From Anaerolineales bacterium UBA5797 (GTDB lineage Bacteria; Chloroflexota; Anaerolineae; Anaerolineales; Villigracilaceae): a stretch of DNA of 64,000 nt. The stretch is from positions 1-64,000 of the forward strand of contig DIDP01000011.1 of assembly GCA_002418205.1 (NCBI GenBank). Direction: 5' to 3'. The notes beneath the pieces are model-generated. The model worked only from the letters and a program-made list of their open reading frames with translations, was not told the origin of the DNA and made no database searches. Both the position numbers and the translations under genes were made by a program. Shown piece after piece: positions 18,243 to 26,033 of this stretch. The stretch's first letter is position 1, and every line of letters starts with the position of its first letter.

Positions 18243-18598
18243 TGCGATCTCCTGGTATGCAAAAAGTGAATGCATTCGAACCGTCCACTGATTGCTTGAA
18301 TGACATCTTGATACATGCATAAAGGTAACATCTCATTTTTTGCCGGGAATGAAAATATGCGTCAAGCCAACAAACGTTTTTGTTAGACCGACATATTACT
18401 TAAGTAAGCCCATGAAAAAACTGCTCTCAGCTCTCGAAACGGTCAACTTTTGGGGAAAATTAATCACCCTCCAAACCTTTGGATTCCTGCCTTGACCGGA
18501 TCGGAAACGCGCAGGCAGGAGAGAAAGGGATGTCCTTCCGCCACGTCGAATCTCTTCGTCGAAATAAATTTTCAAGTAAGATTGACATCGGAGACACC
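18243..18598. other. intergenic region between divergent genes
   Basis: This 356-base AT-rich region must hold the promoters of the SLH gene (minus) and the AMP nucleosidase gene (plus). A 27-codon reading at 18412-18495 (MKKLLSALETVNFWGKL...) is open but has no ribosome site, and I do not call it a gene. No strong hairpin or repeat was seen. Confidence 0.4.
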
Positions 18599-19369
18599 AT
18601 GAAGACAAAAGAAGAGATCATCAACAACTGGCTGCCGCGCTACACCGATACCCCGCTCAGGGATTTCGGCAAATACATCCTGCTCGTCAACTTTGAAGAC
18701 TATCTGCAAATGTTCTCGGAGTGGTACAACGTCCCAATCCGCGGACGCGAAAAGCCGATGCCCAATGTCACTGCCGAAGGCGTCACCCTGATCAACTTTG
18801 GGATGGGGAGCCCTAACGCCGCCACCATCATGGACCTGCTGCGGGCTGTCAAACCCCAAGCCTGCCTCTTCCTCGGCAAATGCGGCGGTCTCAAACGAAA
18901 AAGCAAGGTCGGGGATTTGATCCTGCCGATCGCCGCGATCCGCGGCGAGGGCACATCCAACGACTATTACCCGCCGGAGGTCCCCGCCCTGCCCGCCTTC
19001 AGCCTGCAAAAAGCCATCTCGACGACCATCCGCGATCATCACCGCGACTATTGGACCGGCACCGTCTACACCACCAACCGCCGCGTCTGGGAACATGACG
19101 AGAAATTCAAAACCTACCTGCGTCGGATCCGTGCCATGGCGATCGACATGGAAACCGCCACGCTCTTCACCACCGGTTTCTACAACGAGATCCCCACCGG
19201 CGCGTTGCTCCTCGTCTCAGACCAGCCGATGACGCCCGGCGGCATCAAAACATCGAAGAGCGATAAACGGGTCACGCAAAAATATCTCGACATGCATCTG
19301 CGCATCGGCATCGATTCGCTCAAGCAATTGATCAACAAGGGAGAGACGGTCAAACACCTGCGGTTCTGA
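18599..19369 (+). CDS. AMP nucleosidase (short form)
   Basis: Hydrolyses AMP to adenine and ribose 5-phosphate. This 256-aa protein belongs to the nucleoside phosphorylase fold. FGMGSPNAATIMDLL and LFLGKCGGLKRKSKVGDLILP mark the phosphate and ribose site, AIDMETATLF is the family MET motif that contacts the ribose, and LLVSDQPMTPGG follows. It is much shorter than the E. coli enzyme (484 aa) and matches the short form common in Bacteroidota. The start at 18599 has CGGAG five bases before it. An upstream in-frame extension to 18479 lacks a start signal. It stands alone between divergent and co-directional neighbours. Confidence 0.8.
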   Translation: MKTKEEIINNWLPRYTDTPLRDFGKYILLVNFEDYLQMFSEWYNVPIRGREKPMPNVTAEGVTLINFGMGSPNAATIMDLLRAVKPQACLFLGKCGGLKRKSKVGDLILPIAAIRGEGTSNDYYPPEVPALPAFSLQKAISTTIRDHHRDYWTGTVYTTNRRVWEHDEKFKTYLRRIRAMAIDMETATLFTTGFYNEIPTGALLLVSDQPMTPGGIKTSKSDKRVTQKYLDMHLRIGIDSLKQLINKGETVKHLRF

Positions 19370-19470
19370 TTCTGATCCATCGGGGGGCGAAATTTCTGCA
19401 ATTCAAATGTATCGGTTGCCATCCGTCCCGCTCGTTATACTTGTGCCCGGATATTGGAACAGTATTCGAT

Positions 19471-21555
19471 ATGCTGGCACAGAAGTTCAGTCGTTACGAG
19501 ATCCAGGAGGAACTGGGCAAAGGCGGGATGGCAACCGTCTACCGCGCCCACGATCCGCTTTTTGAGCGCGAGGTGGCGCTCAAGATCCTCAAACGCGACC
19601 TGATCGACGACCCTCACTTCCGCGAGCGCTTCGAGCGCGAGACCAAGATCATCGCCAAACTCGAACATGCCGCCATCGTTCCCGTGTACGATATCGGGCG
19701 GGATAACGACCAGATGTTTTTCGTCATGCGTTACATGGCGGGCGGTTCGCTCGCCGAGCGCATCCAGAAACGGTCACTGTCCCTCAATGAGATCGCCCAC
19801 ATCCTCCGTCGCATCGCCGCCGCCCTCGATTACGCCCATGCCAAGGGCGTCATCCATCGTGATCTGAAACCGGGCAACATCCTCTTCGACGAAGATAACA
19901 ACGCCTACATCTCCGATTTCGGCATTGCCAAGATCACACAGACCCCTTCCAAATTGACATCGTCCGGGATCATCGGCACGCCCACCTACATGAGTCCCGA
20001 GCAGGCGCAGGGTGAAACTGTGGATGGGCGCAGTGACGTTTATTCGCTGGGGGTCATCCTGTTCGAAATGTTGAGCGGCAGGGCGCCCTACGAAGCCACC
20101 ACGCCGCTGGGCATGGCCTTCAAACACGCCGTCGACCCGGTGCCAAACATTTTGAAGATCAATCCCAACCTCCCTGCCGGGGTCGATGCGGTCCTCAAAA
20201 AGGTCCTTGCCAAGAATCCGGATCAACGATACGAATCCGGAACGGAGTTCGCCGAGGCGTTCATCATGACCCTCCCCGATCCGCTCACGCCGGCTCCGAA
20301 CCTGCTCGTCCCTCTCACCCCCGCGCGCCTCCAGCGCCGCGCCGAAGCTCTGACAATGCACCCCTCCACGGATGTTCCCAAACCTCAAACTCTACCGCGT
20401 TTTTGGATCCTCGCTGGACTCGTCGTGATCGTCATCCTCGCGGCTGTGTTTTGGGGACAATCCGGATTCGCTTCGACAGGCACCGCCTCCACTCCTTCGC
20501 CGGAACCTGTCACCGTTACCGTTGCCCCTGCCACATCCACGCCTTTGCCGCCAACCGCGACAGGCACCTCGACCGCGACCAGCGAGCCGTCACCCGTGCC
20601 CGTTGCGCCGGGGATCGGCGGCGCGGTCAGAATCGCCCTCACCGCCAACCGCGATATTTACCTCATGGACATGGACGGCAGGAACATCCGGCAGTTGACC
20701 AACACCAACATCCCCAAGTTCGATCTGCAATGGCTGCCCGGGGACAGGGAATTATTATATGGCGAGGGGAAGTGCGTTTACAGGGTCGACGCGGAAACGA
20801 CCAACCCAACGCCTGAGAAGATCGCCTGTTTCAATGGCGAGTTCTTCGAGGGCTTCCGCATCTCGCCCGATGGAAAGTGGGTAGCCATCAGCATCGAGCG
20901 CCGTTTGATCGTCCTGCCATATGATACGCAGGCGCTCGCAAAGGCATCCTCCGCTTTTGAACTTCAGAACCTTGAAAATGTCTGCCTCGATTACACGGAT
21001 GTCGCCGTCAGAGGCGCGCAATGGTCGGCAGATGGACAGAAGCTTGCGATCGTGTATCAGACCATCGTTGGTCAGCGACTCGGCCAGGTCATCCGCGTGC
21101 TGGATGTGGACCTGGTGCGTTGCAGCAAGTTCGATCCCTTGATCCTGGATGAGTTCCCCGGCAAACGGTTCGTACCCGAGGGCTACGAGACCTATCCGCT
21201 CATCCCCTCCTACGCTTGGGATGGCGACGGGCGTTTCCTGTTCAACTCGTTTAAACGCAACGGGGGCTACGGCGAACTGTATCTCTATGACATGCCCACT
21301 GCATCGGGGCGCAAGATCAACCCGGTGGAGGGTGCCTGTTGTTATCGCGGCGCCACCTTCAGCCCGGATGGTACCTACATCCTGTTTGCCTTTCAGGATA
21401 TCCGCAAGGGCGCCGACAGTGAGACGCAGTTATATTACATTCCCATCGATCAGATCGATGCACAGGCGGTATTTGCCCCCATCCGCGTGCCCGTTCGTTT
21501 CTTTCCGGATGTCCGCGAGAATATCCTGTTCGCCTTGCAGATGCCAGCGCAGTGA
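19471..21555 (+). CDS. transmembrane serine/threonine protein kinase with beta-propeller-like sensor
   Basis: A 694-aa PknB-like kinase. The kinase domain (about residues 8-270) has the glycine loop LGKGGMATVY, Lys in VALKILK, HRDLKPGN, DFG and the activation-segment end GTPTYMSPEQA, so it should be active. One TM helix lies at about 320-340 (FWILAGLVVIVILAAVF). A Thr/Pro/Ala-rich linker follows, and then an extracytoplasmic domain with TolB/WD-type repeats (LTANRDIYLMDMDGRNIRQL, FRISPDGKWVAI, ATFSPDGTYILF). The ATG at 19471 is used because a reading from TTG 19441 starts upstream of the probable transcription start (TATACT near 19435). No phosphatase gene is adjacent. It likely reports on the envelope. 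Confidence 0.9.
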   Translation: MLAQKFSRYEIQEELGKGGMATVYRAHDPLFEREVALKILKRDLIDDPHFRERFERETKIIAKLEHAAIVPVYDIGRDNDQMFFVMRYMAGGSLAERIQKRSLSLNEIAHILRRIAAALDYAHAKGVIHRDLKPGNILFDEDNNAYISDFGIAKITQTPSKLTSSGIIGTPTYMSPEQAQGETVDGRSDVYSLGVILFEMLSGRAPYEATTPLGMAFKHAVDPVPNILKINPNLPAGVDAVLKKVLAKNPDQRYESGTEFAEAFIMTLPDPLTPAPNLLVPLTPARLQRRAEALTMHPSTDVPKPQTLPRFWILAGLVVIVILAAVFWGQSGFASTGTASTPSPEPVTVTVAPATSTPLPPTATGTSTATSEPSPVPVAPGIGGAVRIALTANRDIYLMDMDGRNIRQLTNTNIPKFDLQWLPGDRELLYGEGKCVYRVDAETTNPTPEKIACFNGEFFEGFRISPDGKWVAISIERRLIVLPYDTQALAKASSAFELQNLENVCLDYTDVAVRGAQWSADGQKLAIVYQTIVGQRLGQVIRVLDVDLVRCSKFDPLILDEFPGKRFVPEGYETYPLIPSYAWDGDGRFLFNSFKRNGGYGELYLYDMPTASGRKINPVEGACCYRGATFSPDGTYILFAFQDIRKGADSETQLYYIPIDQIDAQAVFAPIRVPVRFFPDVRENILFALQMPAQ

Positions 21556-23328
21556 TCACTCACAGCCGATCACTTCATAGACCTTTGTCCCGGGCATGAA
21601 CAACAGAGGCTTGTACCATGCAGGGTTGGCATTCAATTGCGAGTCATCGAACCTCTGCCCGGTTTCGCCGACATACAGATAACGAATGTCCGATCGGCAT
21701 AACGAATCCAATATATTCTGTTGACCAAAATCTGACACATAAGGCAGGGGGGATGTCTTTCTACCGATCAAAGGCGTGATCCAGATGCCCGCGTCGCCTC
21801 CCGAATAACCCTCGAATGAATCCGATGCCATGACCTTCATCTCGGTGACAGCGATCCCGATTCGCGCGTCGACCGGAAGCTGACCGTCGATCCAGTCCAT
21901 CGCCACCACATCATCCTTCCCCACGATCGCGCAACAATCCGAGGGACGGAAGTCGTATCGCGCAACCGAATAGATCGTGACCAGAGCGAGGACAAATAAG
22001 CTGACATATTCCATTCGTAAATGGGATCCAAACCTTGAATTCCGTAAATAGTTTTCCATGCCTGCCAGCCCGAATCCGCCGAGCCATGCCAATGGCAGGA
22101 AGAGCAGCATTTCCACAAAGGGTCTGTCCAATAGAGTCAGATCGCCGTAGCCCGGAACCAGACCTGTGACAGGGATGAAGACACTCCCCAATAACAGACA
22201 GATCGAAATAAAGCAAACGAAGGTTGATCCTGGATGGGCTTTGAGCGCGAAGACTGACAGCAGCAAAACAAGGATGGTGATCGGCAGGCCGACATTGAGA
22301 TAGGGATCGAAAAGCCGCGCAAGGATCTCCTGTTGCCGGATGAAGACGACCTCCGTTGTGAGCGCGGCAGCGACGATGAGAAACATGAGGACACGCGGAA
22401 CTTTCGGAAGTTTTTGCCACCACATGCCCGTGAACCATGCCAGGATGACGATGGCATAAACGACCAGTGTCCGGCTGTGGGCAAAACCGGAGAGCAGAAT
22501 GACGACTCCCGACAGGGCATAAAGGGAGGCCCGTTTTGATGGGGAGGTCTCCCTGCCCCTGCGATGGATCAGATACATAAGGCTCAATCCGAATGGCAGC
22601 AAGCCGAGCCCCATCAGCGCGGGGTACTTCCCCCAGTTGACCGCGTGGGCGGGCATGTACCATCCGTACGCCGAGAGAATGACCGCGAATATGCCCGCGG
22701 CCTTCGATTGGGTCTCATGCCGAACGAGAAAAAAGACGGACACAGGCAGGACCGCCAGCACCACCTGGCCGAGGATCAACATCCCGCTGGTGATGTTCGC
22801 CTGGGCTGTGGACGTCACGAACCCAGCCAGGAAATGAAAGCCAAGGTGATAGTACGTTGAGGCAGACCAGATGCGATTTCCCAGGACATTTTTTATCAAA
22901 TCGTAATGTGTTGCCGAATCGAAATACAGGGGAAAAACGGTCCCGGAGACGAACGCGAGCCGCAGGAGAATGGCGGAGATAATGAACAGGATCAGGAAAA
23001 CGAATGTCGGTGTTGAATCAGGCTTCGGTCTCATCTTGAAGCGGGAGAGTGGAAGGATGATGATAACGATGAGAAGCCAGAAAGGAATCCAGCTTTGCTG
23101 AATTTGCTGCATTCCCACCGACATCCAAAGCAGGGAGAGCAAAGAGACCGGTGCCAGCCAACCGGCGAGTCCCAGTGAAACATATTCGATCGTGGTCAGG
23201 CTGTCGCCAAGGATCGCCCGCAGAGTCACGCTGACCAACCGTTGACCCGCGTACAGCAGGGCAAGGATGGAGACTGCCAGTTGCCAATGATCCACCAGAA
23301 TGGAAAGCCCATTCGAAAGCAGGTTCAT
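21556..23328 (-). CDS. polytopic membrane protein, GT-C-like
   Basis: A 590-aa protein with about 12-14 hydrophobic helices and a soluble C-terminal region of about 120 residues. The first large loop reads VFPLYFDSATHYDLIKN. The Asp/His pair after an early helix recalls the catalytic loop of GT-C glycosyltransferases that use lipid-phosphate sugars, but the match is only by pattern. The C-terminal part (AMDWIDGQLPVDARIGIAV) resembles the tail of such enzymes. The start ATG at 23328 overlaps the stop of the upstream gene by four bases, so it is the last member of a three-gene operon. An upstream in-frame extension lies inside that gene and is not used. Confidence 0.65.
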   Translation of the reverse strand: MNLLSNGLSILVDHWQLAVSILALLYAGQRLVSVTLRAILGDSLTTIEYVSLGLAGWLAPVSLLSLLWMSVGMQQIQQSWIPFWLLIVIIILPLSRFKMRPKPDSTPTFVFLILFIISAILLRLAFVSGTVFPLYFDSATHYDLIKNVLGNRIWSASTYYHLGFHFLAGFVTSTAQANITSGMLILGQVVLAVLPVSVFFLVRHETQSKAAGIFAVILSAYGWYMPAHAVNWGKYPALMGLGLLPFGLSLMYLIHRRGRETSPSKRASLYALSGVVILLSGFAHSRTLVVYAIVILAWFTGMWWQKLPKVPRVLMFLIVAAALTTEVVFIRQQEILARLFDPYLNVGLPITILVLLLSVFALKAHPGSTFVCFISICLLLGSVFIPVTGLVPGYGDLTLLDRPFVEMLLFLPLAWLGGFGLAGMENYLRNSRFGSHLRMEYVSLFVLALVTIYSVARYDFRPSDCCAIVGKDDVVAMDWIDGQLPVDARIGIAVTEMKVMASDSFEGYSGGDAGIWITPLIGRKTSPLPYVSDFGQQNILDSLCRSDIRYLYVGETGQRFDDSQLNANPAWYKPLLFMPGTKVYEVIGCE

Positions 23329-23963
23329 GGATAGGATGGCGATGGGTTGGGATAGGACGGTGAAGGATTCGGGTCTGATGGTTTCGTTCGGGTTGGGGTT
23401 GGTACGCCGGGTCGGACTGTCGGCGTCTGTGTGGGCGAGGCGGTCAACTGGGCGGTCGGTGAGACCGTCGGCGTCAGGGTGGAAAGCGGCAGGGTTGGAA
23501 ACGCCAGCCCGATGATGGACAGATCGCCTTCGGAAAGGAGCGCATCGTTCCTGGTCGCGAGAAGTCTCAGGTGCAGGATTTCCCCGGGGGGCTGTTTTTC
23601 TCCCGTGCAATAGGCGCTGTTCGGAGCCTCGCTGACCCTGCGACATTTGTAGGTGTTCTCGTTATCGCCGCGTGTGATCTTCAAATAGAAGCCGGGGAAG
23701 GTCAGGTCGGGGAGCAGGAGGTTGACCAGCATGTTCCCATCCACATCGATGGCGAAGGATACGACACACGGCTTGACCTCTTCACCGTTGCAATACACCA
23801 ACCCCGTGACGGGGAAGGTTGAGGTTGCACGGACAGGATCAGCCGGTCCGCGCGAAGAATTCCTCAAAGCGACCGTGCCCAGAACCAGCAGGAGCAGAAG
23901 GACGACACCGCCCACGATCATTTGTTTTTGATTCACAAGCGCCTCTTTACGGAAGAATTTCAT
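23325..23963 (-). CDS. single-pass membrane protein with exposed domain and Pro-rich tail
   Basis: A 212-aa protein with a TM helix at about residues 15-33 and a compact domain with four conserved-looking Cys (VYCNGEEVKPC, YKC, AYC) that could form two disulfides outside the cell. A Thr/Pro-rich tail of about 60 residues follows, ending in a direct repeat (PNPSPSYP twice). It overlaps the genes on both sides by four bases (ATGA), which shows tight translational coupling. The family is not recognised. The Pro/Thr tail is the usual surface spacer in this genome, but here it is at the C-terminus. Confidence 0.6.
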   Translation of the reverse strand: MKFFRKEALVNQKQMIVGGVVLLLLLVLGTVALRNSSRGPADPVRATSTFPVTGLVYCNGEEVKPCVVSFAIDVDGNMLVNLLLPDLTFPGFYLKITRGDNENTYKCRRVSEAPNSAYCTGEKQPPGEILHLRLLATRNDALLSEGDLSIIGLAFPTLPLSTLTPTVSPTAQLTASPTQTPTVRPGVPTPTRTKPSDPNPSPSYPNPSPSYP

Positions 23964-24418
23964 TCGGGGAGATGCTCCACCAGGATTTCAGCAGGATCGA
24001 CCAGCACATCCAATTCATCTTCATAATTGATCCCGGGGATGGGCATGGCGATCACCTCCAGCAGGGACGGGTTTTGGAAGTTGCGGATCTTCGTCTCGGG
24101 ATGCGGATAATACACCCAGCCATCATATTCGACATTCCTGAAAATAACCTTACAACATGAAAACGAAAAATGTTCGGGTGGGTGCAGGTCGGTCCATTCG
24201 ACGTTGCGGAAGGTGTATCCGGGTCTGAGCATCGTGAATTTCCATGGACGGATGTCGATGTTCAACGTGCCGTTGAAGTAACGGCTCAGGTCAAGCTCAC
24301 GCGCCGCGAAGATCGGTCGCTGGCGGTCCAGCGCCCCATATGGGTAATCGGCTGAAGGTCCGGATGCGACGCGGTAGCCCTGAACGATCCGTCCGTGGAT
24401 GGAGGTCCATTGGGTCAT
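23960..24418 (-). CDS. hypothetical protein, possible RIFT-barrel fold
   Basis: A 152-aa soluble protein, first gene of the three-gene operon and divergent from glutamine synthetase. It begins with a Gly-rich beta hairpin (IHGRIVQGYRVASG) and contains FNGTLNIDIRPW. This layout resembles the GTLN signature of the archaeal CTP-dependent riboflavin kinase (DUF120). Conserved aromatic and Pro-rich motifs such as YPYGALDRQRPIF and GWVYYPHPETK follow. The DUF120 link is a pattern-level suggestion only. No signal peptide. Confidence 0.5.
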   Translation of the reverse strand: MTQWTSIHGRIVQGYRVASGPSADYPYGALDRQRPIFAARELDLSRYFNGTLNIDIRPWKFTMLRPGYTFRNVEWTDLHPPEHFSFSCCKVIFRNVEYDGWVYYPHPETKIRNFQNPSLLEVIAMPIPGINYEDELDVLVDPAEILVEHLPE

Positions 24419-24553
24419 GGGCAGATTGTACTTTGGATTTTGGATCGTGCAAATCGGGGGTGATACGGGGCGTCATCCTGAGGATGAATCACACTTATCC
24501 GCGCCCTGTTTTCATGCTAAGTTTGGTGCGCACAACATTTTTCAGGAGACTCT

Positions 24554-25975
24554 ATGTTTCAAACATTTGAACAGGCAAAGGAATATATTGCCAAACAGGG
24601 CATTCAGGTCGTCGACCTGAAGTTCTGCGACCTGTGGGGACGCTGGCATCACCTGACGATCCCCGCCAGCCAGTTCGAGCCGAAATTGATGGAGGAGGGC
24701 ATCGGCTTCGACGGCTCCTCAGTGGGACTCAAATCGGTCAAAGCCGGGGACATGGTGCTGGTGCCCGATCTTGTCACGGCGTTCGGCGACCCGTTCTGGG
24801 AGACGCCCACGCTCAGTTTCATCTGCCGCACGCTCGAGGCCGACACGCACGAGATCTTTGCCAACGACCCGCGCAACATCGCCATCCGCGCCGAGGAATA
24901 CATGAGGTCCACCGGCGTTGCCGATGAAAGCCGCTGGGGACCGGAGTTCGAGTTCTACATCTTCGACAGCGTCAGTTTCGAGAACGGCGTCAACCGTTCG
25001 GGCTACACCATCGAGAGCGGCGAGGCGGATTGGAACAGCCACGCAGGCGGGCACGGACATTACATCCCGCTGCACGGCGGCTATCATGCCATCCCGCCCA
25101 AGGACCAACTCTATAAGGCCCGCACGCGCATGATGCAGCACATGGAGAAGATGGGCGTGCCGGTCAAGTATCATCACCACGAGGTCGGCGGACCCGGCCA
25201 GTGTGAGATCGAAACGCCGATGATGGGACTGGTCCAGGCGGGCGACGCGACCATGATCATCAAATACGTCACCAAGATGACCGCGCACGAGGCAGGTCAG
25301 ACCGCCACGTTCATGCCCAAGCCGTTGTTCGGCGAGGCGGGCAGCGGCATGCACTTCCACCAGCAATTGCTCATGAAAAACCAAAACGTCTTCTACGACG
25401 CGGACGGTTATGGCTGCCTGAGCAAAACCGCGCGGCATTACATCGGCGGATTGCTCAAGCATGGACCCGCCCTGCTCGCCATCACGAACCCGTCCACGAA
25501 TTCGTATCGCCGCCTCGTTCCGGGCTTTGAAGCGCCGGTCAATGCCTTCTTCTCGCTGGGCAATCGCAGCGCGGCGGTGCGCATCCCCAAGTACGCCACC
25601 CAGCCCGACTCCGCCCGCATGGAATTCCGCCCGCCGGACGCGACCGGCAACGTTTATCTCATGCTCGCCGCGCAGTTGATGGCGGGATTGGACGGGATTC
25701 AGAATCAGGTCGATCCAACGGAGGCAGGTTTCGGTCCGATCGATGCGAACATCTTTGCATGGGACGAGGAACAGCGTTCGCACATCAAGCCGCTGCCTGC
25801 CTCCCTTAACGAAGCCTTGTCCGCCCTCGAAGCGGATCACGATTTCCTTACCGCGGGCGAGGTCTTCAGCGAAGAGATGCTCCAGCAGTGGGTGGATTAC
25901 AAGCGCCGGAACGAATATTTCGCGGTGCGCAACCGTCCGCACCCGTATGAGATGAGTCTGTATTTCGATGTATGA
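24554..25975 (+). CDS. glnA: glutamine synthetase type I
   Basis: Joins ammonia to glutamate using ATP. The 473-aa length and motifs fit GS-I: GFDGSSV near residue 55, the metal ligands in WGPEFEFYIFD, HHHEVGGPGQCEIE, the ammonia/glutamate block SGMHFHQQL, and the ATP-site text NSYRRLVPGFEAPV and RNRSAAVRIP-like GNRSAAVRIP. At the place where adenylylated GS-I enzymes carry Tyr in NLYDLPPEE, this protein has NIFAWDEEQ, so adenylylation at the standard Tyr is not possible. CAGGAG lies seven bases before the ATG. It is monocistronic with a strong terminator. No PII or GlnE gene is near. Confidence 0.95.
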   Translation: MFQTFEQAKEYIAKQGIQVVDLKFCDLWGRWHHLTIPASQFEPKLMEEGIGFDGSSVGLKSVKAGDMVLVPDLVTAFGDPFWETPTLSFICRTLEADTHEIFANDPRNIAIRAEEYMRSTGVADESRWGPEFEFYIFDSVSFENGVNRSGYTIESGEADWNSHAGGHGHYIPLHGGYHAIPPKDQLYKARTRMMQHMEKMGVPVKYHHHEVGGPGQCEIETPMMGLVQAGDATMIIKYVTKMTAHEAGQTATFMPKPLFGEAGSGMHFHQQLLMKNQNVFYDADGYGCLSKTARHYIGGLLKHGPALLAITNPSTNSYRRLVPGFEAPVNAFFSLGNRSAAVRIPKYATQPDSARMEFRPPDATGNVYLMLAAQLMAGLDGIQNQVDPTEAGFGPIDANIFAWDEEQRSHIKPLPASLNEALSALEADHDFLTAGEVFSEEMLQQWVDYKRRNEYFAVRNRPHPYEMSLYFDV

Positions 25976-25992
25976 AATAAATCGGTGAATCG

Positions 25993-26020
25993 AAAGCCGC
26001 GGTCAAAAGACCGCGGCTTT
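25993..26020. terminator. terminator shared by glnA and the phosphofructokinase gene
   Basis: A perfect 12-bp GC-rich stem (25993-26004 with 26009-26020) with an AAAA loop is followed by a run of T on the plus strand, between convergent genes. Confidence 0.9.
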
Positions 26021-26033
26021 TTTTGATGGATGT

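Noticed and set aside
18412..18495. 27-codon ORF upstream of the AMP nucleosidase.
   Set aside because: No ribosome site and no recognisable product.
24719..25942. 407-codon minus-strand ORF opposite glnA.
   Set aside because: Glutamine synthetase is certain on the plus strand; the antisense reading is Arg/His-rich and without any family.
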